Source of the DNA: Dendrolimus kikuchii
Lineage: Eukaryota > Arthropoda > Insecta > Lepidoptera > Lasiocampidae
Length of the DNA: 64,000 nt
Assembly: GCA_019925095.2 (NCBI GenBank)
Contig: CM034406.1
Coordinates: forward strand, 18,022,888 to 18,086,887
Reading direction: 5' to 3'
The position numbers and the translations under genes were made by a program. The notes under the pieces are model-generated. The model searched no databases. It had not been told where the DNA came from and saw only the letters and a list, made by a program, of their open reading frames with translations. This document shows positions 20,801-35,800 of this stretch, piece after piece; positions within the stretch are counted from its first letter, which is position 1; each line of letters begins with the position of its first letter.

Positions 20801-23800
20801 CCATCGCCTATAGACATTTGCAACACCAAAGGTGCTACAAATGCGCTGCTGCTCTCTTAAGTTAGACTGGAACCTGGTCACTAATGCCGGAACACAACTC
20901 AAGGTTTTTATGGCGACATACTTTAGACCAGGGGTGGTAGCCATCCAGTCCGGCAAATGCGCCCTACCACCTGACAAAAAGTATACTTGGTATATAGGTA
21001 TACCAGTGGTCATTCTGGTAACCTGCATTGTATAACTCCATCTGGGATAATGTTATAGTTATTATATCTGTGGCCAAATGCACTGTCAATAACTATATTA
21101 TCCCAGATGGAGCAGTAGGGTACGGTTAGATTTGTTCGACAGATTAATTGTCGTCAAAAACGCAACGTCTTTACGCTAGAGTGCTCGAGAATGACAATAG
21201 ACCTGGTGTCATATCACGTCAACGTCATTACTGTAATGAGTCTTCTTCGGCTAAGTTCCACTAGGGACTCACAACGACCACGTTCACGACCGCGATTTTT
21301 GCCGTTCCACTTGCTTGCCGGCGTTACAATCGTAAACCCAAGTGGAATGGCTATTCGACCCACTTATTGACATGGGTCGTTGTGAGCGTTGTGTGATCGA
21401 AAATGATGACGTCATTAGTTACGTTTTCGCCACGACCACAACGACCGCGGCCGCCTTGTGGAACTGCTAACGGAGCATTTTGGGCGTTATGAGATACTAA
21501 TGGAACGCCCTGTTCGAGTTTTTCTACTCTCTTCTTTTTATGGTGCCGTTTCGCACAGTATAAAATATTATTCTAATTTCAAATTAGAGCAATGTTAAAA
21601 CAACTTCCTAAACACAAATTGAAATTTCCATTTCCTTTATTACTTAGAATTAAAAATCGTGTTACTATGATAGTAATAGCGTGAGAAGTAATAATAAAAC
21701 AATTCAAATATTTCCGGATTGTTAAAACAATGAATGAAGAATGGGCTACGTCTGTATTTCTGATGAGGGCTATTCACGCGGCTTCGTTCGTATAAACTTC
21801 GCACCTTTGTTCCGTGGAGGCTATTTATAATAAAAAAAGGTTTGACATTCCTGATCTAATAACGAAAAATAGCACGCATCATAGTGCTCTACACTCATTC
21901 GAGCTTACTTTTATCAATCTGTTTGTACGTTTCCATCAGTGACAAAGCAAGACTTAAATTTAATGTGGGCCACATACGGTTTTCGAGGCCTTCAGGTAAC
22001 GCAAAAAGATGGATTAGAAAAACATCCGTGCAGGAACGGAGAAAGAATACAATTTCCTGCGTTGGGGCGGCCTGTCGTAAGAGGCGACTTAACAACCCAC
22101 AGCCAGGTGGTAGGGCATTTGCCCGACTGGATGGCTACCACCACTGGTCTAAAGTATGTCGCCATAACAACCTTGAGTTGTGTTCCGGCATTAGTGACCA
22201 GGTTCCGGTTTCCCTTAAGAGAGTAGCAGCGCATTTGTAGCAGCTTTGATGTTGCAAATGTCCATAGGCGATGGTAACCGCTTTCCATCAAGTGGGCCGT
22301 CTGTCTGTCTGCTGATCTCCTGCAATAATAAAAAATAATAAAAAATTGATACTGGCACTCGCCGGCTGTAGTTGATCCCCCATATTGGTTACCGCGAATG
22401 TTGCTAGTCGAAATAAAGAATTTGATATGAGTAAGGATTATTGTCTTATAGCGAATAAAATTTTTGTCGTTTTATACGCCGAGTTAAATTTGGTATCAGT
22501 AAGGACTATTGTTTTACGACGTTAAAATATTTCGACATATTAAATGCGATAAAAAAATTACTCGTCCTGTCTTCAAGGTGCGAGGCCCCTAGGAGTGCGA
22601 GGCTGTAGGCGAAGGCCCTCGTCGCCCACGTTTTACGCCGCCGCTGGTTTTCATGTATATTTTGAAGATTAAAAATATCAGACCAGTCAATACAATTTTT
22701 TCTATTAAACTATTCTAATAAACTGGTAACAATTGAGCACAATCCGAGTATAATCTGACCAGAATGCTGTTGTCAGAGTTCACTCGGTCCAAATGTACAC
22801 CGATCGGACAACACGGCTTAAAAATTGTTCTTTTACAACTTAACGTTAAACAATGCTGATTTTCTGGCCCTTTCGCTAAATCAGGTCGTTGTTACATAAT
22901 ATATGAAAAAGAGTCTTTATTGTTAGTCAGACGACCCTTTACGATGAACTCAGTACGGATTTCATGTCAGTGTAGTGTAACAAGGGTTTTATATATGGGC
23001 ATAATTAAGTATTCTAACGTAATAATATGTACCTGTGTAAATTTATTTTTACTTACCAAATAATGTTGCTGTCGCTGTAATTTTTACATAGACTGTCTAA
23101 CAGGTGATGTACGAACTCATTTTTTGTCTACTTACTAATTATTTCGAAGGTAGTTCAAAACAAATTTCTGTCTTTTTGTCATTTTTAACTTCCAGAATGT
23201 GAACTTACTCTGGCGTAACAGAATTTAAAACTAGTACATAAAGTAATGATTGTCGCATAATGTTAAAGTAAGTACTATTATATTTTGTAAAATGATACAA
23301 ATACGAAGTAAGGGCAAGGTACGCTGACGCAAAATCGAAGCACATCGCAGTGCAACGAGAGATAAAACGATATAATTACACACTAATTTTTCTTATTTCG
23401 ATATATATGTGTGCCTTATTGTAGGATGTGCCGTAATTATCCTTAGGTCGCCTTGCCAGCGAACCATTGTTTATCCTTAAGATGATCATTTTGGTACAGG
23501 ATTTTTCAATGAATTATACTATTGTGGCGAATGATAGTGGAACCATCTAGTTAGTTTAAGAACTTTTAGAAAAAGCTAGAAAATTCTGGAAGGGAACGAC
23601 AAGGGCGGATATATTTTAGAAAGGGATAGACGATGAACGAATGTTCTAGTATAGAAAGTTCGGGAAGAAAAAGACAGAGATAGATAGATGTTTAAAAAGG
23701 GACAGATAGTAAATAAAAGAATAACGAAATTATGGGTTCTAGAAGATTCTTCCGGGTATGTAAGCAGCGTAAGGCGCGCCTACCGGGCAGTTTCAGAGTT

Positions 23801-26800
23801 GAGTTCAGTACAAGACAGCGAAGCGATAAGTGCGATACAAAAGGTTGGAAGAGAAGTTTAATAGCAAACAGTGACGAGTTAAGTGGATAGTTAAGTGAAG
23901 GAGTGTAGCGTATTTCGAGAGACGAACCAGAAGCGAGCTACATGCGGTAATATCGCAGGTGAGCACTGCAGTAGCAGGAGGTGGTTTACGCAATATCGGC
24001 GACGGTATTGTGAGCTAGACACCTTATCGTCGGGAGTGTGCACCGTATCGTGCGTATAGGGGCAACCCTACAGAGAGGCATTACGCGCGGCTGTGTAAGT
24101 CAATAAAAGCGTTATTTAAAAACTGGTGTTACCTTCCAATCCTAAGTGCGTACCCCGCTCGCACGTAACACTACTTAATGATTTTAAAGTGTATTAGACT
24201 GCTTAAGCCACATCTAAAGTTCGATATTACAGTAAAATGTTTTATTTCAATCATCTACATACTCAATATAACTAAAATTTTAAGTAAAAACAAGGTATAC
24301 ATTCTTGGATTGACGCATCGATTCTGAGTCAGTGTGCATTGACCCTGTACAAAACCCGCGTCGATATAGAGTTTTACCTATATTTATAATAACTACAAGA
24401 AATTTAGGAATATAGTAAAAAAAATCTTATATGTCAATGCGGGTATGGCCTTGTTTGCACAATAACGGTTAAGTATTATAATGTGCATTTGCAGTATATA
24501 GTTATTGCATATTGATTATTCTAACAATAGGTTTTAACATACAGTTAAATAGAACAAATCCTCCTTCAAATAATAGATGGACGCAGCTAATGGCTAGCGT
24601 TACGTAAATTATGACACGTTGCGAAGCGGTCTACATAGAACAGGAGGTAGGCTTAATTTTTAATTTGTATATTATGTTCGACTCAAAAAATAGTCCCTAT
24701 AGTATTAACAAAATATTTTTATTTAAGCAGAAGATTTACTAACATGACAACACGCATCCGGCTAGGAGGTTGTTTGACACCAGCTCATTTAAACCGTATT
24801 ATTTTGCCCAACTGTGGCTCCATAGATGCTTAATTGGATCACATTATTCTCCACTGTTCGAGTTTCAATATACAACGGCTGACGTTAGTAGCTGAAACTT
24901 GTGACGTTTCTGGTTCCGACAATGACAGTCCAAATTCGTCTAGGACAGTGATCGTCCACAAAGGCTACGTTCCAGAAGGGACTCACAACGACCACGTTCA
25001 CGACACGATTTTTCCCGATCCACTTGCTTGCGGAAGTTACAATTATAAACTCTAGTGTAACGGCCTATAGGGCGTTGATGTCAATCAAAAAATCGCGTCT
25101 TTCAATGTCAAGAGATAGAGAGAATTTTTGCTATGTGGTCAACGCCCACTTCGACCCACATCTTGACATGGGTCGTTGTGAGCGCTGTGTGATCGAAATT
25201 GATGACGTCATCAGTGACGTTTTCGCCACGATCATAACGACCGCGGTCGCCAGGTGGAACGGCTGACGGAGCATTTTGGGCGTTATGAGCTACAAAAAGA
25301 ACGCGCTGAAAGTGTTCCCCGTCCAGTACGGGATCTATTAAAACATAAACCTCATTATACGAGCAATTTTTATGTTTAAACTTGGAAAATGTTAAAATAT
25401 GAATCTTGTACAGCAAATAAGTAATATTAGCAATGAATAAGTGTTAATCACACAATTTATAAGTTAGTTTGATAAGTTTCCTTTATTTATGTTAGTAATA
25501 AGAGCAGCTGTATTCACAATGATATATACAACTAAAAGACTCTGATTCTATGGTCATGAACAAATTAAAAAAAAAATGTTTTTGTTTTTCTCTTGTAAAA
25601 GCGCTACGAACACTGAAGTATGAAATCTAGCTACGAATAAGTGAGTCTCGTAAAGTATATTATGCTAGTTTCCTACTTTTTGTGTCCGTTGTCATTTGTA
25701 TCCCACACAGAGTTGCAGTTTGGAAAGCTGTACTAATTTAGGAGAGAAAATAATAGATTAGGCTGAGCCAGATGCAATTCTGTATTCGCTATCACAGTGA
25801 CAGAAGGAATAAAAAATATTTAATAGAATATTTAAATACTTTTCTAAAAATCGCCAGTGCTCTGATAAGTTGAAATCGTAGGTTTTAACACTGCGCACAT
25901 TTATTAACTTATAAATTCCCCTGTTTTACGTAAATTTGACCTTGCTATGACCCCCGAGACAATAGTTATAGCGTTCCATTCACTACAATAGATTTGCACG
26001 TCCTCGCACACTGTTTCTCTTTCCTCCGTCAATATCACTGGATTAAGCTATCTCTTTCTAGTGGGTTACATCAGCTGATTTGGTTCAGAAGATATGGATG
26101 TCGACTTTTTACTTCATTGTTTATGACATACTTTTTTAAACTATAAGAACGGTTTTCGAGCGCTATATCTCTTTAATTGGTAAATAAAATCTGACGTTGC
26201 AGTTACAAAAACGAGTTTTTTTTATTAAAGAGACAATTAATTAATGTCTTTACTATTCAAAAAGTCGTGGTAGCGTAATGGCTAACGCACGCTTCCCAAA
26301 GTCAAAGGACGCGGGTTCGATCCTGGCCGGAACGCATGCACCGCTTAGGGACTTTTCTGACCTAATGTGCATATTGTTACAATTACCACGTGCTAACAAC
26401 GGTGAAGGCAAATATCGTGATGCAACCTGCGCATTGACATAACCGATGTGTCAAACCTGCCAAGCCGCTTTGGACAAGCGTAGCGGGTATACTGTCCGTT
26501 CCCCTTATTACGGGAGGCCCAAGCCCAGCAGTGGGACATTCATGGGCTATTATTATATTATACATTACAATTCATGTCAATATGTAGCGGAAGATTAGCT
26601 TCCAGTCGTAGCAATCATAGTAAAACTTATATAATTACGTAGTAATTGTGATCTCCTTCATTGTTCTTCAAGTACGAAGTGGAAAATTCTGAAAAAAAAT
26701 TAGAAATTGTAGAGCATTTAAAATACTTTCAACGAAAAGTATATCATCCGATGAGTAGTCTTAGATTTTTGGGGTATTTTTGATTAAATCCTTTTCTTAT

Positions 26801-29800
26801 AGTTTCGTAGACCAATAACTAAACTAGTAGACGTTTGTCATATCTACGGCACCCTTCGTAGCTCGTGGACTACCACGCATTTTAAGCCTAAGATGGCCAA
26901 CTTAAATGCAGAAGTAGCCAACACAACGTCGGCGAAAGCCACCAGACGCCGCAGACTGGCCAACGTGAGCTGCTGAGAAGCCGTCACCATGCGGAAAAGG
27001 CTCCAGCATCTTCAAATCCGAATACCAGTGGGTAGTGGCCCCAACTTCCTCAATTCGATACAGAGGAAGATTCTCGAAAAAAACCACGCATTTACGAGAT
27101 TTTATTTTTGGACATTCGACTGGCTTGATACAAAAGTTAAATTTCTGGTAAAGAGTTTTCCGACTTGATTGGCCCCAATTATGTTAACGAGTATGGAGTC
27201 TTAGTTTTGTTTGTATATGATTGCTATATTTTTAATACCGCACACGAGATCGGATGACAGGGTGGTATATTTGTTGAAATAATATCATAACCAAATTTAC
27301 CCTGATAACGTAAAAATGGTAGCTCATAATAAAAGTTAAAAATAAATAATTACATAAGATATGAAACCGTCATAGCAAAATGTAGTGATAGCAGAAAAAA
27401 AAATAATGGCGTAAAGCTCAGATGACGTATAGGCTATCTATGGAAAGTATGGATGGAGTTTACGTAAACAAACGCGTCCAATAAAATGAAGCATTATTTT
27501 AAAACTTGTGTGCATGAACTTATGTAGCATACACGTGTTGATCCGTGTAGGAACGGCAAAGAATTCAATTTCCTACGGCCGGGCGGTCTGTCGTAAGAGA
27601 CGACAAAACAACCCAGAGCCAGGTCGTAGAGTAGTTTCTTGTCTTGATAGCTACCACCCCTGGTTTAGAGTATGCCGCCATAACAACCTTGAGTTGTGTT
27701 CCAGTATTAATGGCCAGGTTCCGGTCTCCCTTTAGAGAGCGACAGCACATTGGTAGCACTTTTGGTGTTACTAATGTCCATAGGCGATGGTAACCGCTTT
27801 CCATCAGGAGGGCTGTTTGCCTGTCTGCTGAACTCAAGCAATAAAAAACATGTGGTTTTGCGTCTTTGTGGTTAATAGTAATGCATCCAGTAGAAACTAG
27901 TCGACCTGAATCCGTACTAATTCCATTATATCCAGTTCTTGTAACGCATTGCGATGCGATCGGCTTCCTATTCCAAAATCGGGTTATTTTACCCGACTTC
28001 CCTTTCGAGCTCGGGGCACGTTCTATCCATTTTTTCGTCTGAGTAGTATAGTAATAAATGTTAGGAAGTTTTTTAAACTCTAAAAATTAAACATTATCCG
28101 TGTAGGAACGGAAAAGAATTCAATTTCCTATGGCCGGGCGGCCTGTCGTAAGAGGCGACAAAACAACCCAGAGCCAGGTCGTAGAGTATTTTCTTGTCTT
28201 GGTAGCTACCAGCCCTGGTTTAGAGTATGCCGCCATAACAACCTTGAGTTGTGTTTCAGCATGAATGGCCAGGTCCCGGTCTCCCTTTAGAGAGCGAAAG
28301 CACATTGGTAGCACCTTTGGTGTTACTAATGTCCATAGGCGAAGGTAACCGCTTTCCATCAGGAGGGCTGTTTGCCTGTCTACTGAACTCAAGCAATAAA
28401 AAACATGTGGTTTTGCGTCTTTGTGGTTAATAGTTATGCATCTAGTAAAAACTAGTCCACCTGAATCCGTACTATATAACTCCATTATTATACCAAGTTC
28501 TTGTAACGCATTGCGATACGATCGGCTTTACCCGACTTCACTTTGAGAGCTCGGGGTACGTTCTACCCATTTTTTTCGTCCGACTGGTAAAGTGAAAGAA
28601 TGAACGACAGGAAGTTTTTTTTAACTATATTTTTTTTTTGTCTAACTGTACCTTATTTACCTACCTAATCATGTATTCAACGAGTTATCTTTTAACTGAC
28701 AGTACAATGTTAAGACTTTATAGAACTGTAAGGATCTTGATAGAATTTTTTGTTAATTTAATTCTTCTGATGTGTCTGATATAGTGTCAAGATAAATATC
28801 TTCTTTACTATAAACAGATTTCTTTTAAAGTGAATTAAATTAAAGTATTCAGGGCCTAATTCTGGAAGCTGAATAACTTTATTGTCCGGCGGTAAATCTT
28901 CTAAAATCTTTGTTGCATAAAATTTGAGAGTAGACTTATTATAAGTACGTTTACTAGACATTTTTTTAAGCTACCCACAAAAAATTAAGGAGAGTTAAAA
29001 ATAAGCAATTAGCTTTACTTTTCGCTCTTTATGGCTAATATCAGTATGGTGAACGTGTTTGTTAAAATAGTGAACAGTGTAAGATATGTACATGATACAG
29101 TGTATTGGACAGTCCGTGGTTTTATAGGTATGTTTAAATAAAATTTATTCCTGCGTGGACACCTTGGCCGCATTCCATTTACTAAACACGTCTAGACCAG
29201 CCGGTTCGGCGGCGGAAACAGCTGAATCATACAAGCGGCCTAAATATGCAACCCTCAGTGAGAGTTACATGTTTGTGCCGTCTGCTGTTGAAACGCTTGG
29301 ACTGAGCGTTTGAGATTTGAGATTACAAGAATTATCAAAACGACTCATTGACTCTTCAGCTGATCAGAGGGTTGGTGCCTACCTCGGACAACGGATCAGT
29401 ATGGCGATCCAGCGAGGAAACGTAACTAGTCTTCTGGGCACCTTACCCATAGAAGATCTATGTTTAATATTTTAATTATAGACTTAAGAGATAGGGAGAA
29501 TACAATATTGGTACTACAATGTACAAAGTACATAATAACATATATTAAGTACCATCGGTTCCAAGAGACCTTGTCCTGCCCTGAAAAAAAGAAATATTTA
29601 GAACCCGATTCTAGCGCCACTTACCGGGTCTAATTGTAGTCATAAATCACCCTGAGACCCAATAAAAACACATAAAATTTCATCATAATCGTAGGACGAG
29701 GCTACAAGTATTTTGTTTAGATTGTGGGTTACATTATTTAAGTTTGAATGGTGAAAGAATATTTGTAATCGGACCAGAAGTTTTTGCATTTTTTGTAACA

Positions 29801-32800
29801 AACATACAAATCTTTCCTCTTTATAATATTAGTATAGATTAGTAATATTAGGCCATTTAAACCTCCAATTGCTGGCATATGGCTTTTCTAATTTTAGAAG
29901 AACGCAAGGTTAGCCCGCCATGCTTGTATATCTTACAAACCTCACTGGCTTTAGTATTGGTTAAAATTTGTCATAAGCTCCATATAGTAATCGCAAAATT
30001 CAACTTATGATTAGGTAAGTGAATGAATAGTCAAATTTAGAAACTGGCCACAAAGCGGATTGGCGGATTTAACACACCTGCCATGTTGATGTGCAAGTTT
30101 CCACACGAGTTTTCCTTTACTGCCAGCCCGTGACACGTTAGGTCCCAAAAATTATCTGAGCAGTGTATTCTTTCCAACCAGATTTCAAATCCACCTTATT
30201 GAAAAAAAAAGACGCAAGTACGAACCCTAGATACGATGACCTAATTCACACGGAGGAATGCTTTGGAACGACCTAGAATTGTATAATAAATCAATGTAAT
30301 CAATAGCTTCTTGTCAGCAGAGTCTGGTCCAATCAGGGCCCGTCTTATTATACTACTACGTCTTTGTACGATGGTATACGTGCCTTTTATCTAGTGAATT
30401 CACTGTTTGGCCATCATGTCCCTTTTTTCCTTCTACTAAAGATAGCTTTTTGTTTATTGCCAAAAATTAACAAACGGCAGACGGCTCACCTGTGGAAAGT
30501 GGTCACTGCCGCCTATGGACATTAGCAGAGGTGCTGCCAATGTGCTGCCGGCCTTGTAGAAGAAACTGGAACCCGACCACTGAGGCCGGAACAACACAAA
30601 GTTGTTATGGCACCATACTCTAGACCAGGGGTGGTAGCCATCCAGTCGGGCAAATGCCCTACCACCTGGCTGTGGGTTGTTTTGTCGCCTCTTAATGCAG
30701 GCCGCCCGGCCACGGGAATTAGTATTCTTTTTCAATTCTTACAGGGATGAAAATTTTAAATCTTCCGAATAGAACTTACACCGAATTTTGCTGAAATCGT
30801 GCAGTAAAAAAATAAAAATAAGGCGTCGCGAGGTGTTTTTATATACTTTGCGGTGGTTCACCCTGTTTACAAAAAGGCAATGGCACTCATAAGGGATTTG
30901 GACGACGACTCGAATGAGGCTTATCGCGAGTTGAAGGAGTGTAAGCCTTCGAACAATATACTCTACGATGACGAATATACAAATAACTGACAAAGGACAC
31001 CCAGACCAAGGACAAACTTGCTAGGACTACTTGCCGTTTATTGTGAGAAGGAATCGATACCTTAAATGAATAATACTATGATTCGGGTTCTACATTATGA
31101 TTTCTTCAGTGCAGGACAACGTCTGTTGGAATCACTGGTATAAAATTACATACATACATACACAACTTCACGCCAGTTCCCTTGCGGGGTAGGCACGAAC
31201 AACAGAGCGCCATTTAGGCTTATTCTTACACACCTCACTTGCTTCTTTGACATTCATAACTCTTGTCATGCACGCTCGTCTGTTCTTAAGGCTCCTGACA
31301 TCACCTTCTGCTAGTACACGATCAATTTGATCATGGAAGGTGTGTCGTGGCCTTCCACGACTTCTGCATCCATCCACTTTTGCATTGTATATCTGTTTAG
31401 TTATTCTTTCATCATGCATTCTTTCCACATGCCCGAACCACTGGAGCATTCCTTTCCTTACCTTCAACCCGATATTCTCTTTCAGACCAACTCTCTTTCT
31501 TACTTCGGTATTACGAACGCGGTCCGCGAGCGTCACTCCGCAGATTTTGCGCAGTGCTCGCATCTCGACCGCGTTTGCTCTACTTTCATGCTCTCTCTTC
31601 CATACCCATCTCTCGTATAAAATTAGTTTCTATAAAATCATCATGTAATTACGTACGTATATTAAATAAACTGAATGGTATGTTGTTTTTATTAGACACA
31701 AGAACCGGGACAGATGGCGGCGGCGAGAGTGGCACCCTGGACATGGGCAGCCGGTCTTCCCTCCACACCGGCCTGCACATGTCCGAAGATGAGCACTGGG
31801 AGATGAACTACCATGAGGCTGCTATTTATTTAGAGGTAATGTAGCATTTGAAACCGCAGTAACAGAGGCTCAAGCTCGCTTTTCAAATTGCGCGGGTATG
31901 AACTCTGTCTGAAAAAGCATGCACTTCTAAGCAGTTTTCTGACCTAATGTGCATATTGTTACAATTATCAAGTACTGCCAGTGAAGGGAAACAGCGGCAC
32001 TGATGCGCAGGATTAGTGTCCTGAAAGTGTGTGTTTGTAGTCCTTATGACATATGTATGATAATGTGAGTGTGCACGATTTATCCTTCCTTTATACGTTC
32101 GAAGGTCACCCCTATCTCACAATATGAGGGGAAACCTTCTCTCTGTATATGTCAGTCATTTTTCAAGTTTACTTCTTAAAAATTGATTTTTTTATAGCGG
32201 CCGTCCACAAATGACGTCACACAAATTTCATGATTTTTAACCCCTTCCCAGGGGAAGGGGTTAAAAAACATGCAACATACATACAAACAAAGAAACATTA
32301 TTTTTCTGCAGAAGATAATTTTGGTATAGCGTACACACGACTTTTACAATCAATAACACTATTTAACTATGTTTAAATGTCTTAGACACCGTAAGCAACA
32401 TCTAAAATTAAATATTACAGTAGAAAATGTTTTAGATTAATTATCTAAAGTTTACTGCCCCTGACATTGTTACATAGACTATATTGATTTATTTCATACT
32501 AAAAGAAAATATCTAGGTTTATTAGGGGGAAACTATACCATTGTTTCTCCCTCCCGCTCCCAGTGATTGGCACCTTGTCACAGCTGATCGCTATCACATT
32601 CGTGCGACTCCTCTCACATTACATCATTTACATCAAGAAATTATGAAATTAAAGCAGCAGTTTCGTAAGCAGTTTAATAATTGAAACACTTTGGTTCGAA
32701 GGACCATAAATGGAGTAAAAAGTGGGTGGACTGTAAGTGCTGGTTTTATTTTGGTTTGGAAGAGCCTTTGTGTGCGACTTACTTTATTTGTGATGCTGAG

Positions 32801-35800
32801 ATCTTCTCTGGGCCGGCCCTTGTTCTTCCTTCTTCTTACTTGATTGATGATTGAACACATACAACACACGCAACACACTGGACTGGATTGGAACGCGGAA
32901 AACGCACTTTAAATTATTATTTTATGTATATTATTTAACTTGCGGGAGCAGACAGCGGATGTAAATTATATCTCAGCGCGGGCGCGGGAAGAAAAGAGGC
33001 GGGAAACGCCAAAAAAGACATTCAACACAAAATGTCATTGTCAATGACAAGTTTTTTTTTCTTACGCGGTATAAGGCTTTGACCTTAGCATTGCTCACAC
33101 AGATAGAGTTGAAGATATTTTGTAGTTTTTCGTTAATAGTGCAATTTTCGTATTTTAAAACTTAAATATTATTAGATGTTGAAATGTGACGGCTTGTCAA
33201 AAAATGCGACACTTCGTCGATGACAGACATAGCCAGGATTATCCATCAGCAACTTGCCCTTCGATACGGTCTTGTGGAAACGGAGGTGCCTTATTACCAG
33301 TACTCGCTGGAGCCAGTTCTTGAAAACAATCTTGCCACGCTCTACTGGGATCGATCAGTTATCACGGACGGGATAATTGTAGCCAACAAGCCTGATATCG
33401 TGATAATAGATCGATCTGCGCGACGAGCAATAACAGTTGACATCAGTATCCCGCATGATGATAACCTCGTAAAGATAGAAAAAGAAAAACTAAGTAAATA
33501 CTTAGATCTTGCTCACGAGGTTACCGCTATGTGGCGTCTGGAGTCAAAGAGCATTGTGTCGATAGCTGTCACCGTCAACGGTCTTATAGCGAAAAGCGTC
33601 GACCGTCTTCTAGAGAGGCTTTCGCTAGGAACCTAGGTGAAGGGCCAGATACAGAGGGCAGCACTCTTGGACATGGCACGAATTGTGAGGAGGTTCCTGT
33701 TTCTGGAGCTCTAAGTGTGACGTAATTCATTGATGATTGCGCTATGGAAATTTTATAAGGACTAATATTTTTGAGCGTTAACTCAAAAGCGTTACGTTTT
33801 TTTTTTTTTGAACCACCCCGGTACCGGCGGGAACAAAACAAATAAAATATTCAAATCGCTCAGGTCGTTTTTGAGATTTAGCGAGACTAAAGAACAGCAA
33901 TTGATTACTTATTAGGCCGCTGTCGCTGCGTACGTACATATGTTTTTTTATAGTTTAAGAAGTAAAAGTAAAAAGTTGAGTCGTGCGTCGGAGCTGACAC
34001 AAACATGTTTTTTAATTTTTTTGGGAACGTTGGATAAAACTATTTGCGTACATGTCTTGTATTTCATGTTTCTTTGCAGGTATCAATAATAGTAAAATTG
34101 TTCATTTTCAGGAAGGTCTGAACAATGAGAAATTCGATTCCCACCCTTCGAGTCCGGAGGAGCTGCCGGCGTACCTCAGGGTGCATAACCCATGGTACCA
34201 CGGCCTGGACCTGCTGGCTTCCTTAGTTTTAATTCTCCTAGCTTTCACTGAAGATCCTGCTGTGCCAACTTTTGAGGTAGAATCATTTTATAGTTTTTTT
34301 ATTGCTGGGATACTGTAGATAAGTTCATAGCCCATCTCTCTCATCATCTTCGCGCCGCTTATTTTAAAATCCTGTCCTGTCGAATTATTTCCATAACTAC
34401 CCGCTTTTCCTTACCGTGTTGTCCAATCACCTTTCCCAGCCTATCTTTCGTTCCATTACGACCGATACTGCTCGTCTTTACGAGGTTAGTTTGTTGTCAA
34501 CCCTCGTCGCGCCCAGTCTGCTGTCGATCCTTGTACATACGACAACCCGCATAGCTTTCCGCCACCAATTGCCTACAAGTGCAGTTATACCGCGCCGAGT
34601 GTGTACTTACATATAATATCGTAAGCTACAAGAAGGAGATAAGGCAGAAGATTTGTTGCAAGGCTCACGACTTGATGATCAGCACGCAGTCAGTGCAACT
34701 CAGAGGCACGCGGTTTAGTCGCCCTTCTATCCATTACCAGCAATCCTACCTCCGTCATTTCGGATACGCGTTTAGTTCCTAATTTCCTAATACTGGGCTG
34801 CGTTGTTAGTTATTGCTGGCTTTATACCTCCTGTCTATAAATTCTCGTTCTATGGTGTACGATTCTAGCTTGTTCTTCGTGTATGAAGAACGAACATATA
34901 CTACAACCATGCTACAACTAAGAAATATATTCTAAGCTGAGGTTGTCTGGAAGAAATTACTTGTAGTCACACAACTGCCTATTGTTTTCTGAACTAAAAT
35001 TTCTTTTGTATTTTTTTGAATGTTATTTTTTTTTTATTGCAGGAGATCACCAGACAGGCAGACGGCCCACTCGATGGAAAGCGGTTACCATCGCCTATGG
35101 ACATTTACAACACCAAAGGTGCTACAAATGCGCTGCTGCTGTCTTAAGGGAGACGAACCTGGTCACTAATGCCGGAACACAACTCAAGGTTGTTATGGCG
35201 ACATACTTTAGACCAGGGCTGGTAGCCATCCAGTCGGGCAAATGCCCTACCACCTGGCTGTGGGTTGTTAAGTCGCCTCTTACGACAGGCCGCCCGGCCG
35301 CAGGAAATTGTATTCCTTCTCCGTTCCTGCACGGATACAATGCATGTTATGCAAAAATGTTGTCTATGGATGTGTTATTAATTTTAGTTACCAGTTTGGG
35401 CCCACGGTACGATAGAGCTCCTGGCGCTGACAGTGATTGGAGTGGAACTCCATCTCAAGTTGAAGTGGATTGGATGGAGCACAATACTTAAGCATAAGAG
35501 AACTATGCTTAAGGTAGGTAATCTAGTCAGAATAGTAGTCCTTATACTTTTTAGGGCGCCGATACCTTGGGGTAAAAATAGACAGCTGATTATATCAGGA
35601 ATCGCTAAGGCTACAAATACGAAATCTGGCGTATATCTAAATGTCACACGTGTCTACAATAATCTTATCCTATCTTATCTATATCTTATATACTAATATA
35701 TAAAGCTGAAGAGTTTATTTGTTTGAGCGCGCTAATCTCAGGAACTACTGGTCTGATTTGAAAAATTCTTTCAGTGTTAGATAGCCCATTTATCGAGGAA

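Larger units (their letters stand above)
27541..28630 (+). repeat. ~550-bp tandem duplication containing family A
   Basis: Unit 1 (27541-28094) and unit 2 (28095-~28630) both contain a family A copy followed by the same unique tail (ACATGTGGTTTTGCGTCTTT ... GGAAGTTTTTT). Differences are scattered changes and a small deletion in unit 2. Confidence 0.85.

Noticed and set aside
26902..27087. A 61-codon minus-strand frame ([14 protein letters not shown])
   Set aside because: Protein-like in composition but I could not match it to a family; too short to call a gene.
35391..35513. CAG at 35391-35393 as the acceptor of TPC1 exon 4
   Set aside because: It breaks the frame; TTTTAG ending at 35387 restores [10 protein letters not shown] and matches the family.
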